Shown here: piece by piece, positions 54,290 to 63,197 of the stretch
Layout: each line of letters begins with the position of its first letter
How positions within the stretch are numbered: position 1 is the stretch's first letter
Assembly: GCF_004745645.1 (NCBI RefSeq)
Contig: NZ_SRMB01000001.1
Span: 1,054,001 to 1,118,000, forward strand
Origin: Hymenobacter metallicola
GTDB lineage: Bacteria; Bacteroidota; Bacteroidia; Cytophagales; Hymenobacteraceae
DNA length: 64,000 nt
Direction of reading: 5' to 3'
Notes under the pieces: model-generated
The model's database searches: none
Told to the model about the DNA's origin: nothing
What the model saw: only the letters and a program-made list of their open reading frames with translations
Made by a program: the position numbers and the translations under genes

Positions 54290-55024
54290 CTACCACCCAC
54301 TGGCCAGCACATCAGCCACATGCATGGTTTTGATGGGCTTTTTCTCACGGCGGATGTAGGCGTCCAGGTGCATCAGGCAGCTCGTGTCGGTGCTGATGAG
54401 GTAGTCGGCGCCGGTGGCCAGGGCGTGCTCCACTTTCTGCTCGGCCATGGCAACGGAAATGGCTTCGAATTTCACGGCAAAGGTGCCACCGAAGCCGCAG
54501 CAGGTTTCGGTTTCGGCCATTTCCAGGCGCTCCAGGCCCTGCACGGCGTCGAGCAGCTGGCGCGGGGCCTCCCGGATGCCGCACTCCCGCAGGGCCGAGC
54601 AGGAGTCGTGGTAGGTGTACTTGCCCGGCAGCTGGGCCCCTTTGATAGAGGACACGCCCAGCACATCCACAATGAATTCAGTCATTTCGAAGATGCGGCG
54701 CTGCACGCTGTGGTACTGCTTCTGCTCGGGCGTATTCTCGAAGAGTTCGGCGTAGGTATTGCGCACCATGCCCACGCAGGAAGCCGACGGACTCACGATG
54801 TAGCGGCCCGTGTCGGAGGGAAAATCGTGCAGGAACTTGGTGGCCACCGAGCAGCTTTCGGCTTTGTAACCCGCGTTGTAGGCTGGTTGCCCGCAGCAGG
54901 TTTGGTTGCCGTTGTAGTGCACCGCGCAGCCCAGCTTTTCCAGCACCTTCACCATGTTCATGGCCGTGTCGGGAAAGAGCTGATCCACGAAGCAGGGAAT
55001 AAACAAGTCGACGGCAGTAGGCAT
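54290..55024 (-). CDS. CCG-domain Fe-S protein (LutA/YkgE-like)
   Basis: A 244-residue protein with two cysteine-rich CCG domains: NQTCCGQPAYN (about residue 44) and AETETCCGFGGTFAV (about 184), plus SASCVGMVRNTYAELF and YTYHDSCSALRE. This is the LutA/YkgE/GlpC-like heterodisulfide-type unit of lactate or glycolate oxidation complexes. The usual LutB and LutC partners are not adjacent. An HMG-CoA lyase-like gene lies on the same strand upstream, separated by a REP doublet. ATG 55024 was chosen because the family starts there (MPTAVDLFIPCFVDQL). Confidence 0.88.
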   Translation of the reverse strand: MPTAVDLFIPCFVDQLFPDTAMNMVKVLEKLGCAVHYNGNQTCCGQPAYNAGYKAESCSVATKFLHDFPSDTGRYIVSPSASCVGMVRNTYAELFENTPEQKQYHSVQRRIFEMTEFIVDVLGVSSIKGAQLPGKYTYHDSCSALRECGIREAPRQLLDAVQGLERLEMAETETCCGFGGTFAVKFEAISVAMAEQKVEHALATGADYLISTDTSCLMHLDAYIRREKKPIKTMHVADVLASGW

Positions 55025-55045
55025 GGCGTGTGGTTTAGCAGGGAG

Positions 55046-55138
55046 GATATCGACGCACATTTGCGTCAGAATCGTTGCGACGTCCGAAAGGAACAGCCTT
55101 GATTCTTCAACGATGAGACGCAAATATGCGGCGCTACC
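55046..55138. repeat. REP doublet E (diverged copy)
   Basis: The left arm holds GACGCA-CATT-TGCGTC and the right arm GAGACGCAAATATGCGGCGC. The arm spacing matches doublets A-C. It lies between the HMG-CoA lyase-like and CCG-domain genes, 22 bases upstream of the latter. Confidence 0.7.
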
Positions 55139-55190
55139 TCCAAAGTAGCCAGGAAAGAGCAAGGCACAAGCTCAACAAACTGACCTAGTG

Positions 55191-56039
55191 TCAAAAATGA
55201 AACACGGAGCCGGCTGCCTGCCAAGCCTGCGTAAAGGCCTTGGGGTCGAGGCCGGTTTCCTGCCCAATTTCAGCAAAGTAAGCCACCAGGTTTTCCGTGG
55301 GCATGTTGCCGGTCAGCTGGTCGGCGGCCATGGGGCAGCCCCCGATGCCGCCCAGGGCCCCGTCGAAGCGGCGGCAGCCGGCCGTGTAGGCCGCGGCCAC
55401 TTTCTCGCGCCAGGTGCTGGGCGTGGTGTGCAGGTGGGCGCCAAATTCAATATTGGGAAAGGCCGGAATGAGCTGACGAAACAGCGGCTCGATGGTAGCC
55501 GCCGACGAAGCCCCGATGGTGTCGGACAGGGCCACGATGCGCACATCCATATCGGCTAGCGTCTGGGTGAACTCAGCCACGGTTTCGGGGCTCCACGGGT
55601 CGCCGTAAGGGTTGCCGAAGCCCATCGACAGGTAGGTGACCAGAGTTTTGCCGGCTTTCTCGCAGAGGTTCTGCATGGCGTTCAGCTCGGCCAGGGCTTC
55701 GGGAATGGTCTTGTTGGTGTTGCGCAGCTGGAAGGTTTCGGACACCGACAGCGGAAAGCCGATATACTGAATTTCGGGGAAGCTGACCGCCGTTTCGGCC
55801 CCGCGCAGGTTGGCCACAATGGCCAGCAGCTTGGTGCGGGTCTGGCTCAGGTCGAGGCCGGCCAGCACTTCAGCCGTGTCGCGCAGCTGCGGAATGGCTT
55901 TCGGGGAGACGAACGAGCCGAAGTCGAGTGTGTCGAAACCCACGCGCAGCAGGGCGTTGAGGTAGCTGGTTTTGGTAGCGGTAGGAATAAACTCGGTCAG
56001 GCCCTGCATGGCGTCGCGGGGGCATTCGATGAGCTTCAT
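55191..56039 (-). CDS. hydroxymethylglutaryl-CoA lyase-like enzyme
   Basis: A 282-residue member of the HMG-CoA lyase/DRE-TIM family. ECPRDAMQGL at the N-terminus is the divalent-metal/substrate motif (usually xxRDGxQ; here RDAMQ). FGAHLHTTPSTW supplies the metal His pair, and GGIGGCPMAADQLTGN holds the catalytic Cys region typical of lyases. It cleaves HMG-CoA to acetoacetate and acetyl-CoA in leucine degradation. ATG 56039 gives MKLIECPRD, the family start. The replaced Gly in the RDG motif is slightly unusual. Confidence 0.9.
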   Translation of the reverse strand: MKLIECPRDAMQGLTEFIPTATKTSYLNALLRVGFDTLDFGSFVSPKAIPQLRDTAEVLAGLDLSQTRTKLLAIVANLRGAETAVSFPEIQYIGFPLSVSETFQLRNTNKTIPEALAELNAMQNLCEKAGKTLVTYLSMGFGNPYGDPWSPETVAEFTQTLADMDVRIVALSDTIGASSAATIEPLFRQLIPAFPNIEFGAHLHTTPSTWREKVAAAYTAGCRRFDGALGGIGGCPMAADQLTGNMPTENLVAYFAEIGQETGLDPKAFTQAWQAAGSVFHF

Positions 56040-56120
56040 AGAGGTGGCGGGTTGGGTGGGTGAGGAAGGCAAAGGTAAGCGCCCACCCGATAACGGCTAA
56101 CTCCGCTCAATGGATCTGGC

Positions 56121-57092
56121 CTAGAGGATGCCTAACCGCCCGCCGCGCACATCCAGAATCAGGGTACGGGTTACGAAGGGGGCGTTGCCCAACATCCCGC
56201 CCATGCCCGAAAAGCGCATCAGCATTTCCTCCGTAAAGCGGGTGCCTTCAATGTGGGTTACGGTGCCGAGCGGCACGGCGGCCGTGCCCACCTGCAGGGC
56301 CGCCGGGGTAGCCACGGTATAAGAAGTCAGTGTTCGGCCCAGCGAGTTGACCGACGCCACTTGCACCGGAGCGGCCGGTCGGGCCAGGGCTTCGAAATTG
56401 TCTTTGCTGGTCAGCAAGGCGAAGGCACTGCTGCCGGAGTCGAACAACAGCTGCCGCGACTGTCCTTCCACAGTGGCCGTGAACTGCACGCGGCGCTCGG
56501 CGAAGGACAGCGGCGTGAAGGCAGCCTGCTGGGCCAGGCCGGCCGGCAACCTATCGTGGAGACCAAACTGCTGGCGGGCGTAGTCGAGTACCAGGGCCCG
56601 GCCATCGAGCACATCGGCGCCCAGCGTGCCGATGATAAAGGGGCGGGTGGTGTCGGCCGGCACTCCGCTGGCACCGTACTGAATGACCCGGAGGCGGCGG
56701 GCCAGGATGCGGCCTTGCCCCAGCGGAAACGACAGGTTGTGGAGCGTATCGTTCTGCACGGGCAGCGCGGCCTGGGTGGCGGGGTAGCGCGTGCGCAGCG
56801 CCGCCAGCGACTTGCCATAGAAGAGAGAAGTCGGGGCGCCGGTATCGAACTGCACGTAGCAGGTGCGGGGGCAGCCGGGCAGCCGAACCGGGAGCAGAAT
56901 AGCCGCGTGCGCCGTCACGGGTTTGGTGGTGCTGTCGGCCAGCCACACAAACGAACTGGTAGCGGGCAGCCCTGTCACGACCAGCTGATTGGCGGGGGCC
57001 TGGAATTTTTTACGGAAATAAAAATAGCCGCCGACGCTGCTCAGCGCAAAGAAGGCCAGGATAGAAAGCAGGACTTTGTAGATGGTTTTCAT
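56121..57092 (-). CDS. membrane-anchored bilobal aspartyl protease-like protein
   Basis: A 323-residue protein with an N-terminal membrane anchor (LLSILAFFALSSVGGYFYF). It carries two aspartyl protease signatures: FDTGAPTSLFYG (about residue 103) and FDSGSSAFALL (about 217), one for each half, as in pepsin-like bilobal enzymes. Hydrophobic-Gly strands (FIIGTLGADVLDG, GMGGMLGNAPFV) follow each D-T/S-G loop as expected. Bacterial two-lobe forms are uncommon compared with single-domain retropepsin-like proteins. The substrate is unknown. ATG 57092 is used. Confidence 0.78.
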   Translation of the reverse strand: MKTIYKVLLSILAFFALSSVGGYFYFRKKFQAPANQLVVTGLPATSSFVWLADSTTKPVTAHAAILLPVRLPGCPRTCYVQFDTGAPTSLFYGKSLAALRTRYPATQAALPVQNDTLHNLSFPLGQGRILARRLRVIQYGASGVPADTTRPFIIGTLGADVLDGRALVLDYARQQFGLHDRLPAGLAQQAAFTPLSFAERRVQFTATVEGQSRQLLFDSGSSAFALLTSKDNFEALARPAAPVQVASVNSLGRTLTSYTVATPAALQVGTAAVPLGTVTHIEGTRFTEEMLMRFSGMGGMLGNAPFVTRTLILDVRGGRLGIL

Positions 57093-57226
57093 AACGCACT
57101 GGTTGGGGTTCGTTGATGGCTCAAAACTACCCGCTGCCCCTACCCGGCCGTGCGTCATTTAGGCGTCATTTCCCCGCCACTTGATTTATATATTTATTAG
57201 TCAACCACTTACTCATAAGCCCAACT

Positions 57227-57913
57227 TTAGAAACGGACCCGGTACACGTCCAGATTCCCGCGGCGCAGCTGGGCTCCCTGGTACACAATGGTCAGCACAT
57301 TCAGGGCGTAGCTGAACAGCAGCACCCCCACGTAGCCGCCCGCCGACACCGGCAGCCGGTAGCGGGCGGCGAGGATATTGCCCAGTACCACCAGCATATA
57401 GGCAAAGAAGCACCCCACCTGCCATAGCACCTGAAAGCCCAGCACCCGCCGCCCGATTTCGGCCACATGCTCGGTGTCGTGGCGCCGGGCCCGCCACAGC
57501 AGCAGGGGCACCACAATGTTCAGAAACGGGAAGGCCAGGAAGCTCAGCGCACTCAGGTTGAGCAGCTGCACAAAGCCCGGGTCGGACCGCAAGGCCGGGA
57601 CCGGCTGACTACCGGGCGCAGCAGCTTCAACGGCCGGCGGCGCCAGGGTCTGGGTAGCCGCTACCGCCTCGGGGGCTGGGGAAGGAACGAAGTCCACGGG
57701 GGCAGATCTAGGAGCTTCCGGCTCGGTCCGCAGGGCCTCGAGCGTCACGTCCAAGGCAGCGGCCAGGGCCTGCAGGGTGTGGCCGCGCGGCACGGTTTCG
57801 CCCTGCTCTACCCGCTGAATCGTGCGCAAGCTCACCCCCGACTGTTCGGCCAGTACCTCCTGAGACAGGCCCTTGCTTTTACGAATAGACTGGATACGAG
57901 CAGCGGAAAACAT
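57227..57913 (-). CDS. XRE-type HTH fused to DUF4870-like membrane domain
   Basis: A 228-residue protein. The HTH (about 1-60) is KGLSQEVLAEQSGVSLRTIQ, of the XRE/Cro type. A Pro/Ala-rich linker (about 65-110) leads to a membrane domain with several hydrophobic segments (LLNLSALSFLAFPFLNIVVP, VLWQVGCFFAYMLVVLG, GGYVGVLLFSYALNVLTIVY), like DUF4870. The layout suggests a membrane-tethered DNA-binding regulator, which is a known but poorly studied form in Bacteroidota. ATG 57913 is used. The intergenic region to the divergent M23 gene may hold its own operator. Confidence 0.88.
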   Translation of the reverse strand: MFSAARIQSIRKSKGLSQEVLAEQSGVSLRTIQRVEQGETVPRGHTLQALAAALDVTLEALRTEPEAPRSAPVDFVPSPAPEAVAATQTLAPPAVEAAAPGSQPVPALRSDPGFVQLLNLSALSFLAFPFLNIVVPLLLWRARRHDTEHVAEIGRRVLGFQVLWQVGCFFAYMLVVLGNILAARYRLPVSAGGYVGVLLFSYALNVLTIVYQGAQLRRGNLDVYRVRF

Positions 57914-58132
57914 AGCAGTAGGTTGGATAGAGGTCAGTAAAGTCGACCAATAATACCTATTTCCGTCCGGGGTTACGGCATGGCTTCGCTAAGAAACTGG
58001 CGGCAGGTACTGAGAAGCAAGCGGGAGCTATCCGGCCTGCGACTGACTGGGTGGCGCTTCAGTTATCCAGCCCGAGCCCAGCGAACTAGCTCCCCAAAAA
58101 CTGGGTTTAGGGTAGTATATCAATTCCGCTCG

Positions 58133-59482
58133 ATGTCCGCTATCCGCCTGTCGCTCCGTTTTTTCCTTTTATTGCTTGTAACCACCGCCTGCAGCCAGCA
58201 GCAAACCCTGCAGGGTCTTTTCCAGAAAAGCACGCCCCACGAGGCGTACGCCCGCCGCCTGCGCCAGGCCCACCTCGACGAAACCGCCCTGGGCCGCGAC
58301 TGGCTGGCCGCGGCCGACCGGGCCCTGCGCGACTCGCTGGTCGTGACGCTGCCGTTCCAGGAAACCGGCTTGTTTCGCGCCGACCGGGCTATGGCCGCCT
58401 CCTACCGCTACGCCGTGCGGGCCGGGGAGCAGATTAATATCAGCCTGACCCTGGCGGCCGGCACCGACGCGCACGTGTTTTTGGATGCGTATGAACTCAG
58501 CCCCAACCACTTGCCCAGCCCCATTGCCTCGGCCGATACCACGGCGCTGTCCTTTAGCTACGCCGCGGCCGACGACCAACAGCACCTGCTGCGGGTGCAG
58601 CCGGAGCTGTTGCGCTCGGGCCGCTATACCCTGCGCATTCAGCGGGCCCCGTCGCTGGGTTTTCCGGTGAAAGGCAAGAACGACGTGGCCGTGGGCAGCT
58701 TCTGGGGGGCCGACCGGGACCAGGGCGCCCGCCGCCACGAGGGCATCGACATTTTTGCCAAGCGCGGCACGCCCGCCGTAGCCGCCGTGTCGGGGGTTAT
58801 TACGCGCACCGGCGTCACCCGGCTCGGGGGCAACGTGGTGTGGCTAGCCGATACCCAGCACGGGCAGCACCTCTATTATGCTCACCTCGATAAGCAACTG
58901 GTGCAGCCGGGGCAACTGGTTAAAAAAGGCGACACGCTGGGCCTAGTCGGTAACACGGGCAATGCCCGTACCACCACGCCCCACCTGCACTTCGGTGTCT
59001 ACCGGGCCGGCCGTGGTGCCGTCGACCCCTTCCCTTTTGTGCGCCGGGCCGACGCCCTGCCGCCCGCGCCGCGCACCAAGCCCGAGCGACTAGGTCAGTG
59101 GGTGCGGGTGCGGGAAAAGGCGGCTACCCTGCGCCGCAGCCCGGCGGCCAAAGGGGCCACCGTAGCGGCCATGAGCCGGAACACGCCGCTGTTTGTGCTT
59201 GGCAGCCAGGCTAATTGGTACCGCGTCGAGCAGCCCGACGGCCGCATCGGTTACGTGCCGGCCGAGGCGGTAGTGCCCGCTGCTACGCCCGCCCTGCGCC
59301 AGGAGGCCCTCGCCACTTCTGTCGATTTATACGCCTATCCCACAGCCGCTGCTGCTCCGCTCGATACACTGCCGGCCCGCAGTCAGGTGGCCGTGCTGGG
59401 AGAGTTCAAAGGCTTCCGCCTGGTGCGCAGTACTTCCGGGGCAATTGGCTGGCTTACCAAACCGGCGACGCCCCACGGCTAA
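58133..59482 (+). CDS. M23 (LytM-type) peptidase lipoprotein with SH3-like end
   Basis: A 449-residue protein. The lipoprotein signal is LLLLVTTACSQQQ (Cys 21). The N-terminal half is a beta-rich domain. The M23 domain (about 185-300) has RRHEGIDIFAKRGTPAVAAV, GNVVWLADTQHGQHLYYAHL and TTPHLHFGVYRAG, with the zinc His/Asp and HLHF motifs. The C-terminal region (about 320-449) has SH3-like strands (WVRVREKAATLRRSPAAKGA, QANWYRVEQPDGRIGYVPAE). It should trim peptidoglycan cross-links. ATG 58133 was chosen for the lipoprotein signal. Confidence 0.9.
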   Translation: MSAIRLSLRFFLLLLVTTACSQQQTLQGLFQKSTPHEAYARRLRQAHLDETALGRDWLAAADRALRDSLVVTLPFQETGLFRADRAMAASYRYAVRAGEQINISLTLAAGTDAHVFLDAYELSPNHLPSPIASADTTALSFSYAAADDQQHLLRVQPELLRSGRYTLRIQRAPSLGFPVKGKNDVAVGSFWGADRDQGARRHEGIDIFAKRGTPAVAAVSGVITRTGVTRLGGNVVWLADTQHGQHLYYAHLDKQLVQPGQLVKKGDTLGLVGNTGNARTTTPHLHFGVYRAGRGAVDPFPFVRRADALPPAPRTKPERLGQWVRVREKAATLRRSPAAKGATVAAMSRNTPLFVLGSQANWYRVEQPDGRIGYVPAEAVVPAATPALRQEALATSVDLYAYPTAAAAPLDTLPARSQVAVLGEFKGFRLVRSTSGAIGWLTKPATPHG

Positions 59483-59499
59483 GCTTTCCAGGCGCTTCA

Positions 59500-59690
59500 T
59501 ACAAACCTCATCCAGCGGCGCTCATCTTTCGCCCAGGTGATTGGATTTAGACATGGCGTGGCTCTTGGTAGGGGCTGCGCCATTCTTTTTTTAGCTAAAC
59601 ATATCCTTTCACAATTGAATAACAAATTATTGACAATCAATTTATTATTCCTTACAACAACACTTTCAAACCAGACAAGTATCGGTAAAA
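59500..59690. other. A+T-rich spacer between convergent genes
   Basis: No gene is supported here. The A+T-rich stretch 59585-59690 includes an imperfect palindrome at about 59617-59651 (GAATAA / TTATTC ends). Its role is unknown. Confidence 0.4.
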
Positions 59691-59725
59691 ACAAAGCCTT
59701 CCTGCTGGAGCAGAAAGGCTTTGAG
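59687..59725 (-). terminator. terminator after lipoprotein gene
   Basis: On the minus strand, CAAAGCCTTTCTGCT and AGCAGGAAGGCTTTG form a hairpin, followed by TTTTT. It ends the leftward gene at 59745. Confidence 0.85.
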
Positions 59726-59744
59726 GTTTGGGCTAAACAAAAGC

Positions 59745-60341
59745 TTACTCGGCAATTACAACTGCTTTCTGCAGCTTTTTAGCGTAAGCAATACGGCGCT
59801 CTTTCCCACCAACGGTGATGTAGTCGAACCCTACTGCCTTGTTGTCTTCCTTCACCGCCGACCAGGCCTGCGCATCAATTTCGGCGGGCTGGGCCGCCGC
59901 TTTGGGCACGGCAGGCTGGGTGAAGCGGTCCTCGCGGAAGAAGTTGTTCATTCCCTTGAGAATGGCAATTTCCTTGTCGCGCACCGTGGCAGCCTGCGGA
60001 TCTTCCAATTCGCGCTCATCGAGCAGGGCCGTGGCCGGCATTATCTCCTTGCGCAGCGTGTCGCCGGCACTGCTGACGATGATAAACTTGGCCTGGGCAT
60101 TCAGGATTTTGGGCCCCTGAAGCTGCAGAATGAAGTTATCCTTGGTCTTAGTGTTCGAAAAGTAATGCGCCGTGCGCACGGTATTGAGTACGGTACGGCT
60201 GTTGAGGCGGCTGGTAGACGTGGGGGGCGTATACACTTTGTCCGCGTTCTGCGACGTGCCGACTTCCCGCTCCGTGTTGATACAAGATGTTGTTTGCAGC
60301 AAAAGGGCTGCGCAGGCAGCGGGGAGGAAAAGTTTTTTCAT
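59745..60341 (-). CDS. hypothetical lipoprotein
   Basis: A 198-residue protein with a lipoprotein signal (LLLQTTSCINTE, Cys 20). The body has RLNSRTVLNTVRTAHYFSNT, NFILQLQGPKILNAQAKFII, EIMPATALLDERELEDPQAA and a C-terminal YITVGGKERRIAYAKKLQKA. The family is unknown; the mix of strands and helices suggests a compact periplasmic or surface domain. It is a single-gene unit with its own terminator. ATG 60341 starts the lipoprotein signal. Confidence 0.75.
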   Translation of the reverse strand: MKKLFLPAACAALLLQTTSCINTEREVGTSQNADKVYTPPTSTSRLNSRTVLNTVRTAHYFSNTKTKDNFILQLQGPKILNAQAKFIIVSSAGDTLRKEIMPATALLDERELEDPQAATVRDKEIAILKGMNNFFREDRFTQPAVPKAAAQPAEIDAQAWSAVKEDNKAVGFDYITVGGKERRIAYAKKLQKAVVIAE

Positions 60342-60513
60342 TGTGGGGTAATCAACCATCTTCTAATCAGTTCGGCAAAATACAAAAGTCCCGAACAGCC
60401 TTGCTCACTGGACAGGAATTCAGTGCCAATTTTGTACCAAAGCAGGGTTGTTGGGTGCATGTACCACAAAAAGCAGCCGAAGGTTGCCTTTTCCCGCCCG
60501 GGTATTTTACAAA

Positions 60514-61227
60514 TTAAAGCCAGCCTAATTCCAACCCCACCACCCAGCGCGGCAACTCCGGATACTGGGGCTGCACCTCGGCCGTAAACACGTCGGAAAG
60601 CCGGTAGCGGCCGGTCAGGGCGTAGCGGCTCGAACCCGCCCGCAGGCCCACGCCGTAGCTCCAGCGGCGCAGATACGAAAGCCCGTGCTCGGTAACCGTT
60701 ATGCGTTTGGCCCCATTGCCCGGCCGGTCTTCGTAGTGGTGGGCCGTGCTGATAACCCAGCCGCCCCAGCCGCCCACATCCACGTAGCGGCCGATGACAT
60801 TGCCGCGCCGGCCGTAGTTGAGCCGGGCAAAGCCTTCCAGCTGCGCCTGGGGCGTCGCCAGATACTCGCGGTGGTGCTGGGCTGCATTCGGCACTAGCTT
60901 CTGGGCTTTTTGGGCCAGGTGGTAGGCCACCCGGGCGTAACGCAGATCCAAGCCCAGCGCCAGCCCCTGCGACAACCGGAATTTATTGCGCAGCCCCAGC
61001 ACCAGCTCTCCGGAGGCCGGGTAGCGCAGCTCGGCCCCGGCAGCGGCGGGCTTACCGGCCACAAAGCCGTAGCCAAGGTAAAAATGATTGTAGAAGGCCC
61101 GATTAGGGCCAAAGACACTTTTCACGGTATCCACTGCCGGGTTTTCCTGCAGCAGAATCCGTTGGGCTCCAACGGGGCCCGCGGCCGTTAACAAGGTGCC
61201 GACCACCAACAAACCAGACTTCCTCAT
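60514..61227 (-). CDS. outer-membrane beta-barrel-like protein, coupled to S8 gene
   Basis: A 237-residue protein with a signal peptide ending at PVGAQ (residue 22). The body is rich in alternating aromatic/hydrophobic strands (NHFYLGYGFVAGKPAAAGAE, LVLGLRNKFRLSQGLALGLD, RYALTGRYRLSDVFTAEVQP) and ends in Trp-Leu, typical of outer-membrane barrels. ATG 61227 overlaps the stop codon of the S8 peptidase by four bases (ATGA), so the two are translationally coupled. The strand count is estimated by eye. Confidence 0.8.
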   Translation of the reverse strand: MRKSGLLVVGTLLTAAGPVGAQRILLQENPAVDTVKSVFGPNRAFYNHFYLGYGFVAGKPAAAGAELRYPASGELVLGLRNKFRLSQGLALGLDLRYARVAYHLAQKAQKLVPNAAQHHREYLATPQAQLEGFARLNYGRRGNVIGRYVDVGGWGGWVISTAHHYEDRPGNGAKRITVTEHGLSYLRRWSYGVGLRAGSSRYALTGRYRLSDVFTAEVQPQYPELPRWVVGLELGWL

Positions 61228-63020
61228 GGGACCAGATAGCTTTGAGTGATGCCCCGGTAGCAAACCCGCACCGTGTCGCCGGGGCGCAGGGTGCGCCGGG
61301 GAATCTGGAGCACCGCCCGTTGGGTAACTTCGCGCACCTCGTAGCTGCGCAACACGCCCTGCGGGTCGGCTACGTGCCAGTACAGGTACATAGGTCGCAC
61401 CGGGGCCATCGGCGCCGGCTCGGGTAGTGCCTGGCCCGGGGCTGGCTGCCGGCTAAGCGGCGGGGCCAGTTCCTCCCGCCCTACCGCCGGCACTTGTTGC
61501 GCGGCACGAACCACCGTTGCCGAGTCGGAATACAGAGGGAGTACCTGAGCCGGAATAATGGCGGCTTCCGGTCGGATCAGAATGGCCAAAACGGTGTCTT
61601 GGTGAACGAAATCGACTGTTGGACGCTTACTACGGACTTCCCCAGCGGGCCGGAGCAAGGCTGCCGCCTGGGGCAGCCCATAACCGTGGGCGTAGTCGAA
61701 ATACGGGTACAAGTCGGCGCTGGCCTGCAGCCTCTCGAAAAGCTGCATTACCGTCAGACTACGATTTTGCTGCCAGGCGCAGGCGGCAAAGCCGGCCAGC
61801 AGCGGGCTGGCAAAGGAAGTACCCTGGGTGCGCACGTACCCGCCCGGGGCCGCCGCCAGCACTGTGCCGAAGGCCATGACATTGGGCTTGAGCCGCCGGT
61901 CGGCGCTGGGGCCGTAGCTGCTGAAATCAATGTGCAGGTTGGTATCCGGGTCGAGGCCCCCCACGGTCAGCACGGAGTCGGCATCGGCCGGCGTGCCGAT
62001 AGTAGGCCAGTCCGGGTCTTCCCCATCGTTGCCGGCAGCATTTACCACCAGAATTCCTTTGCGCACGGCCATTGCGGCCGCCCGGGCCACCAGGCTGGTA
62101 CGCCCGTTCATCTGCTCGGGAAAGTAGCGCCGGTCGGTGTAGCCCAGCGACGAGTTGATAATATCAGCCCCGTTACGGTCGGCCCACTCGGCGGCGGCCA
62201 GCCAGGCTTCCTCCTCGGCGTAGATTTCGCGGGTGAGTCGCTCGGTACGGGCCAGCAGAAACTCGGCCTTGGGAGCCAAGCCCAGGGCGGTACCATCGGG
62301 CAGCAGGCCGGCCAGGCAGGAAAGTACCTCGGTGCCATGAGTGCCGCCCACAAACACATTGGGGCCCTTCCGGACAAAGTCGTAGGTGGCAACCAGGCGC
62401 TTCTCGCCAATCAGCTGGGCAAAGGCCGGGTGGCGGACCGTGCCGATAAAGCCCACGTCGAAGATGGCAATGCGCAGCCCTTGCCCCTCGAGGCGGGCCT
62501 GGCGCAAGGCCGGGCCGCCCAGGCTGGCGGTTTGGCGGCGGGCCAGCTGCCGGTCGTCGGCGGTGATGGTCATGCTGCCCCGCTCGATTGTGCCGGCCTG
62601 GGAGGCTAGCTGCAGGGAGCTTTGCTCCCATTGCTCCACACTTACCACTCCGGGCAGCATGCGCAGGCGGGCGGCTTGGGCCGGAGTAGCCCGGCAGGCC
62701 ACGGCATTAAACCAACGGCTGACCAGCGTCACGGAATCGGCCACGGCCCGGATCTGCCGAACAAAATCGGGGCGGACGGGAAAATCGGTGCTGTCGGCCG
62801 CGGGTAGCCCCTGGCGCTGGCGCCGCAGTTGGGCGGGAGCAGCGAAGTACGTTGCCGGGTTGAAATGCATACCGGCCTTGTTGCGCAGCAGCACCCAATA
62901 GCGGGCTGGAGTGACTTCACTGGAAGGCAAAGTACCAGCTTGCAGAGCGGCACTTTCGAGCAGTAAACCGGCAAAAACAATGAGTTTGCCCCAACGGGCG
63001 GCAGACCAACGGATAGCCAC
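61224..63020 (-). CDS. exported S8 peptidase coupled to outer-membrane protein
   Basis: A 598-residue subtilisin-family peptidase. The start is uncertain: GTG 63020 gives a signal-like N-terminus (GKLIVFAGLLLESAALQAG); the frame is open to 63137. A pro-domain precedes the catalytic domain with Asp in IAIFDVGFIG, His in GGTHGTEVLSCLAG, Asn in VVNAAGNDGEDPDWP and Ser in GTSFASPLLAGFA. The C-terminal 150 residues are an extra domain with Pro-rich parts. It is translated immediately before the barrel protein, so it may process or assemble with it. Confidence 0.88.
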   Translation of the reverse strand: MAIRWSAARWGKLIVFAGLLLESAALQAGTLPSSEVTPARYWVLLRNKAGMHFNPATYFAAPAQLRRQRQGLPAADSTDFPVRPDFVRQIRAVADSVTLVSRWFNAVACRATPAQAARLRMLPGVVSVEQWEQSSLQLASQAGTIERGSMTITADDRQLARRQTASLGGPALRQARLEGQGLRIAIFDVGFIGTVRHPAFAQLIGEKRLVATYDFVRKGPNVFVGGTHGTEVLSCLAGLLPDGTALGLAPKAEFLLARTERLTREIYAEEEAWLAAAEWADRNGADIINSSLGYTDRRYFPEQMNGRTSLVARAAAMAVRKGILVVNAAGNDGEDPDWPTIGTPADADSVLTVGGLDPDTNLHIDFSSYGPSADRRLKPNVMAFGTVLAAAPGGYVRTQGTSFASPLLAGFAACAWQQNRSLTVMQLFERLQASADLYPYFDYAHGYGLPQAAALLRPAGEVRSKRPTVDFVHQDTVLAILIRPEAAIIPAQVLPLYSDSATVVRAAQQVPAVGREELAPPLSRQPAPGQALPEPAPMAPVRPMYLYWHVADPQGVLRSYEVREVTQRAVLQIPRRTLRPGDTVRVCYRGITQSYLVP

Positions 63021-63197
63021 AAACAAAGCGGAGCAGTAATTTGATACAAACCGGAAGGTACAAGCTGGGCCTGAAAAGGCCGCCTTCCATGACAAAATTT
63101 GCGGCCCCCACCCTACCAACCAGCTGCGGCTTCGCACGGCACGACCAGCTAAGGAGAGTCCAGGAATGCCTGCGCCAGGTCAGGCAGCGGCTTTTCC

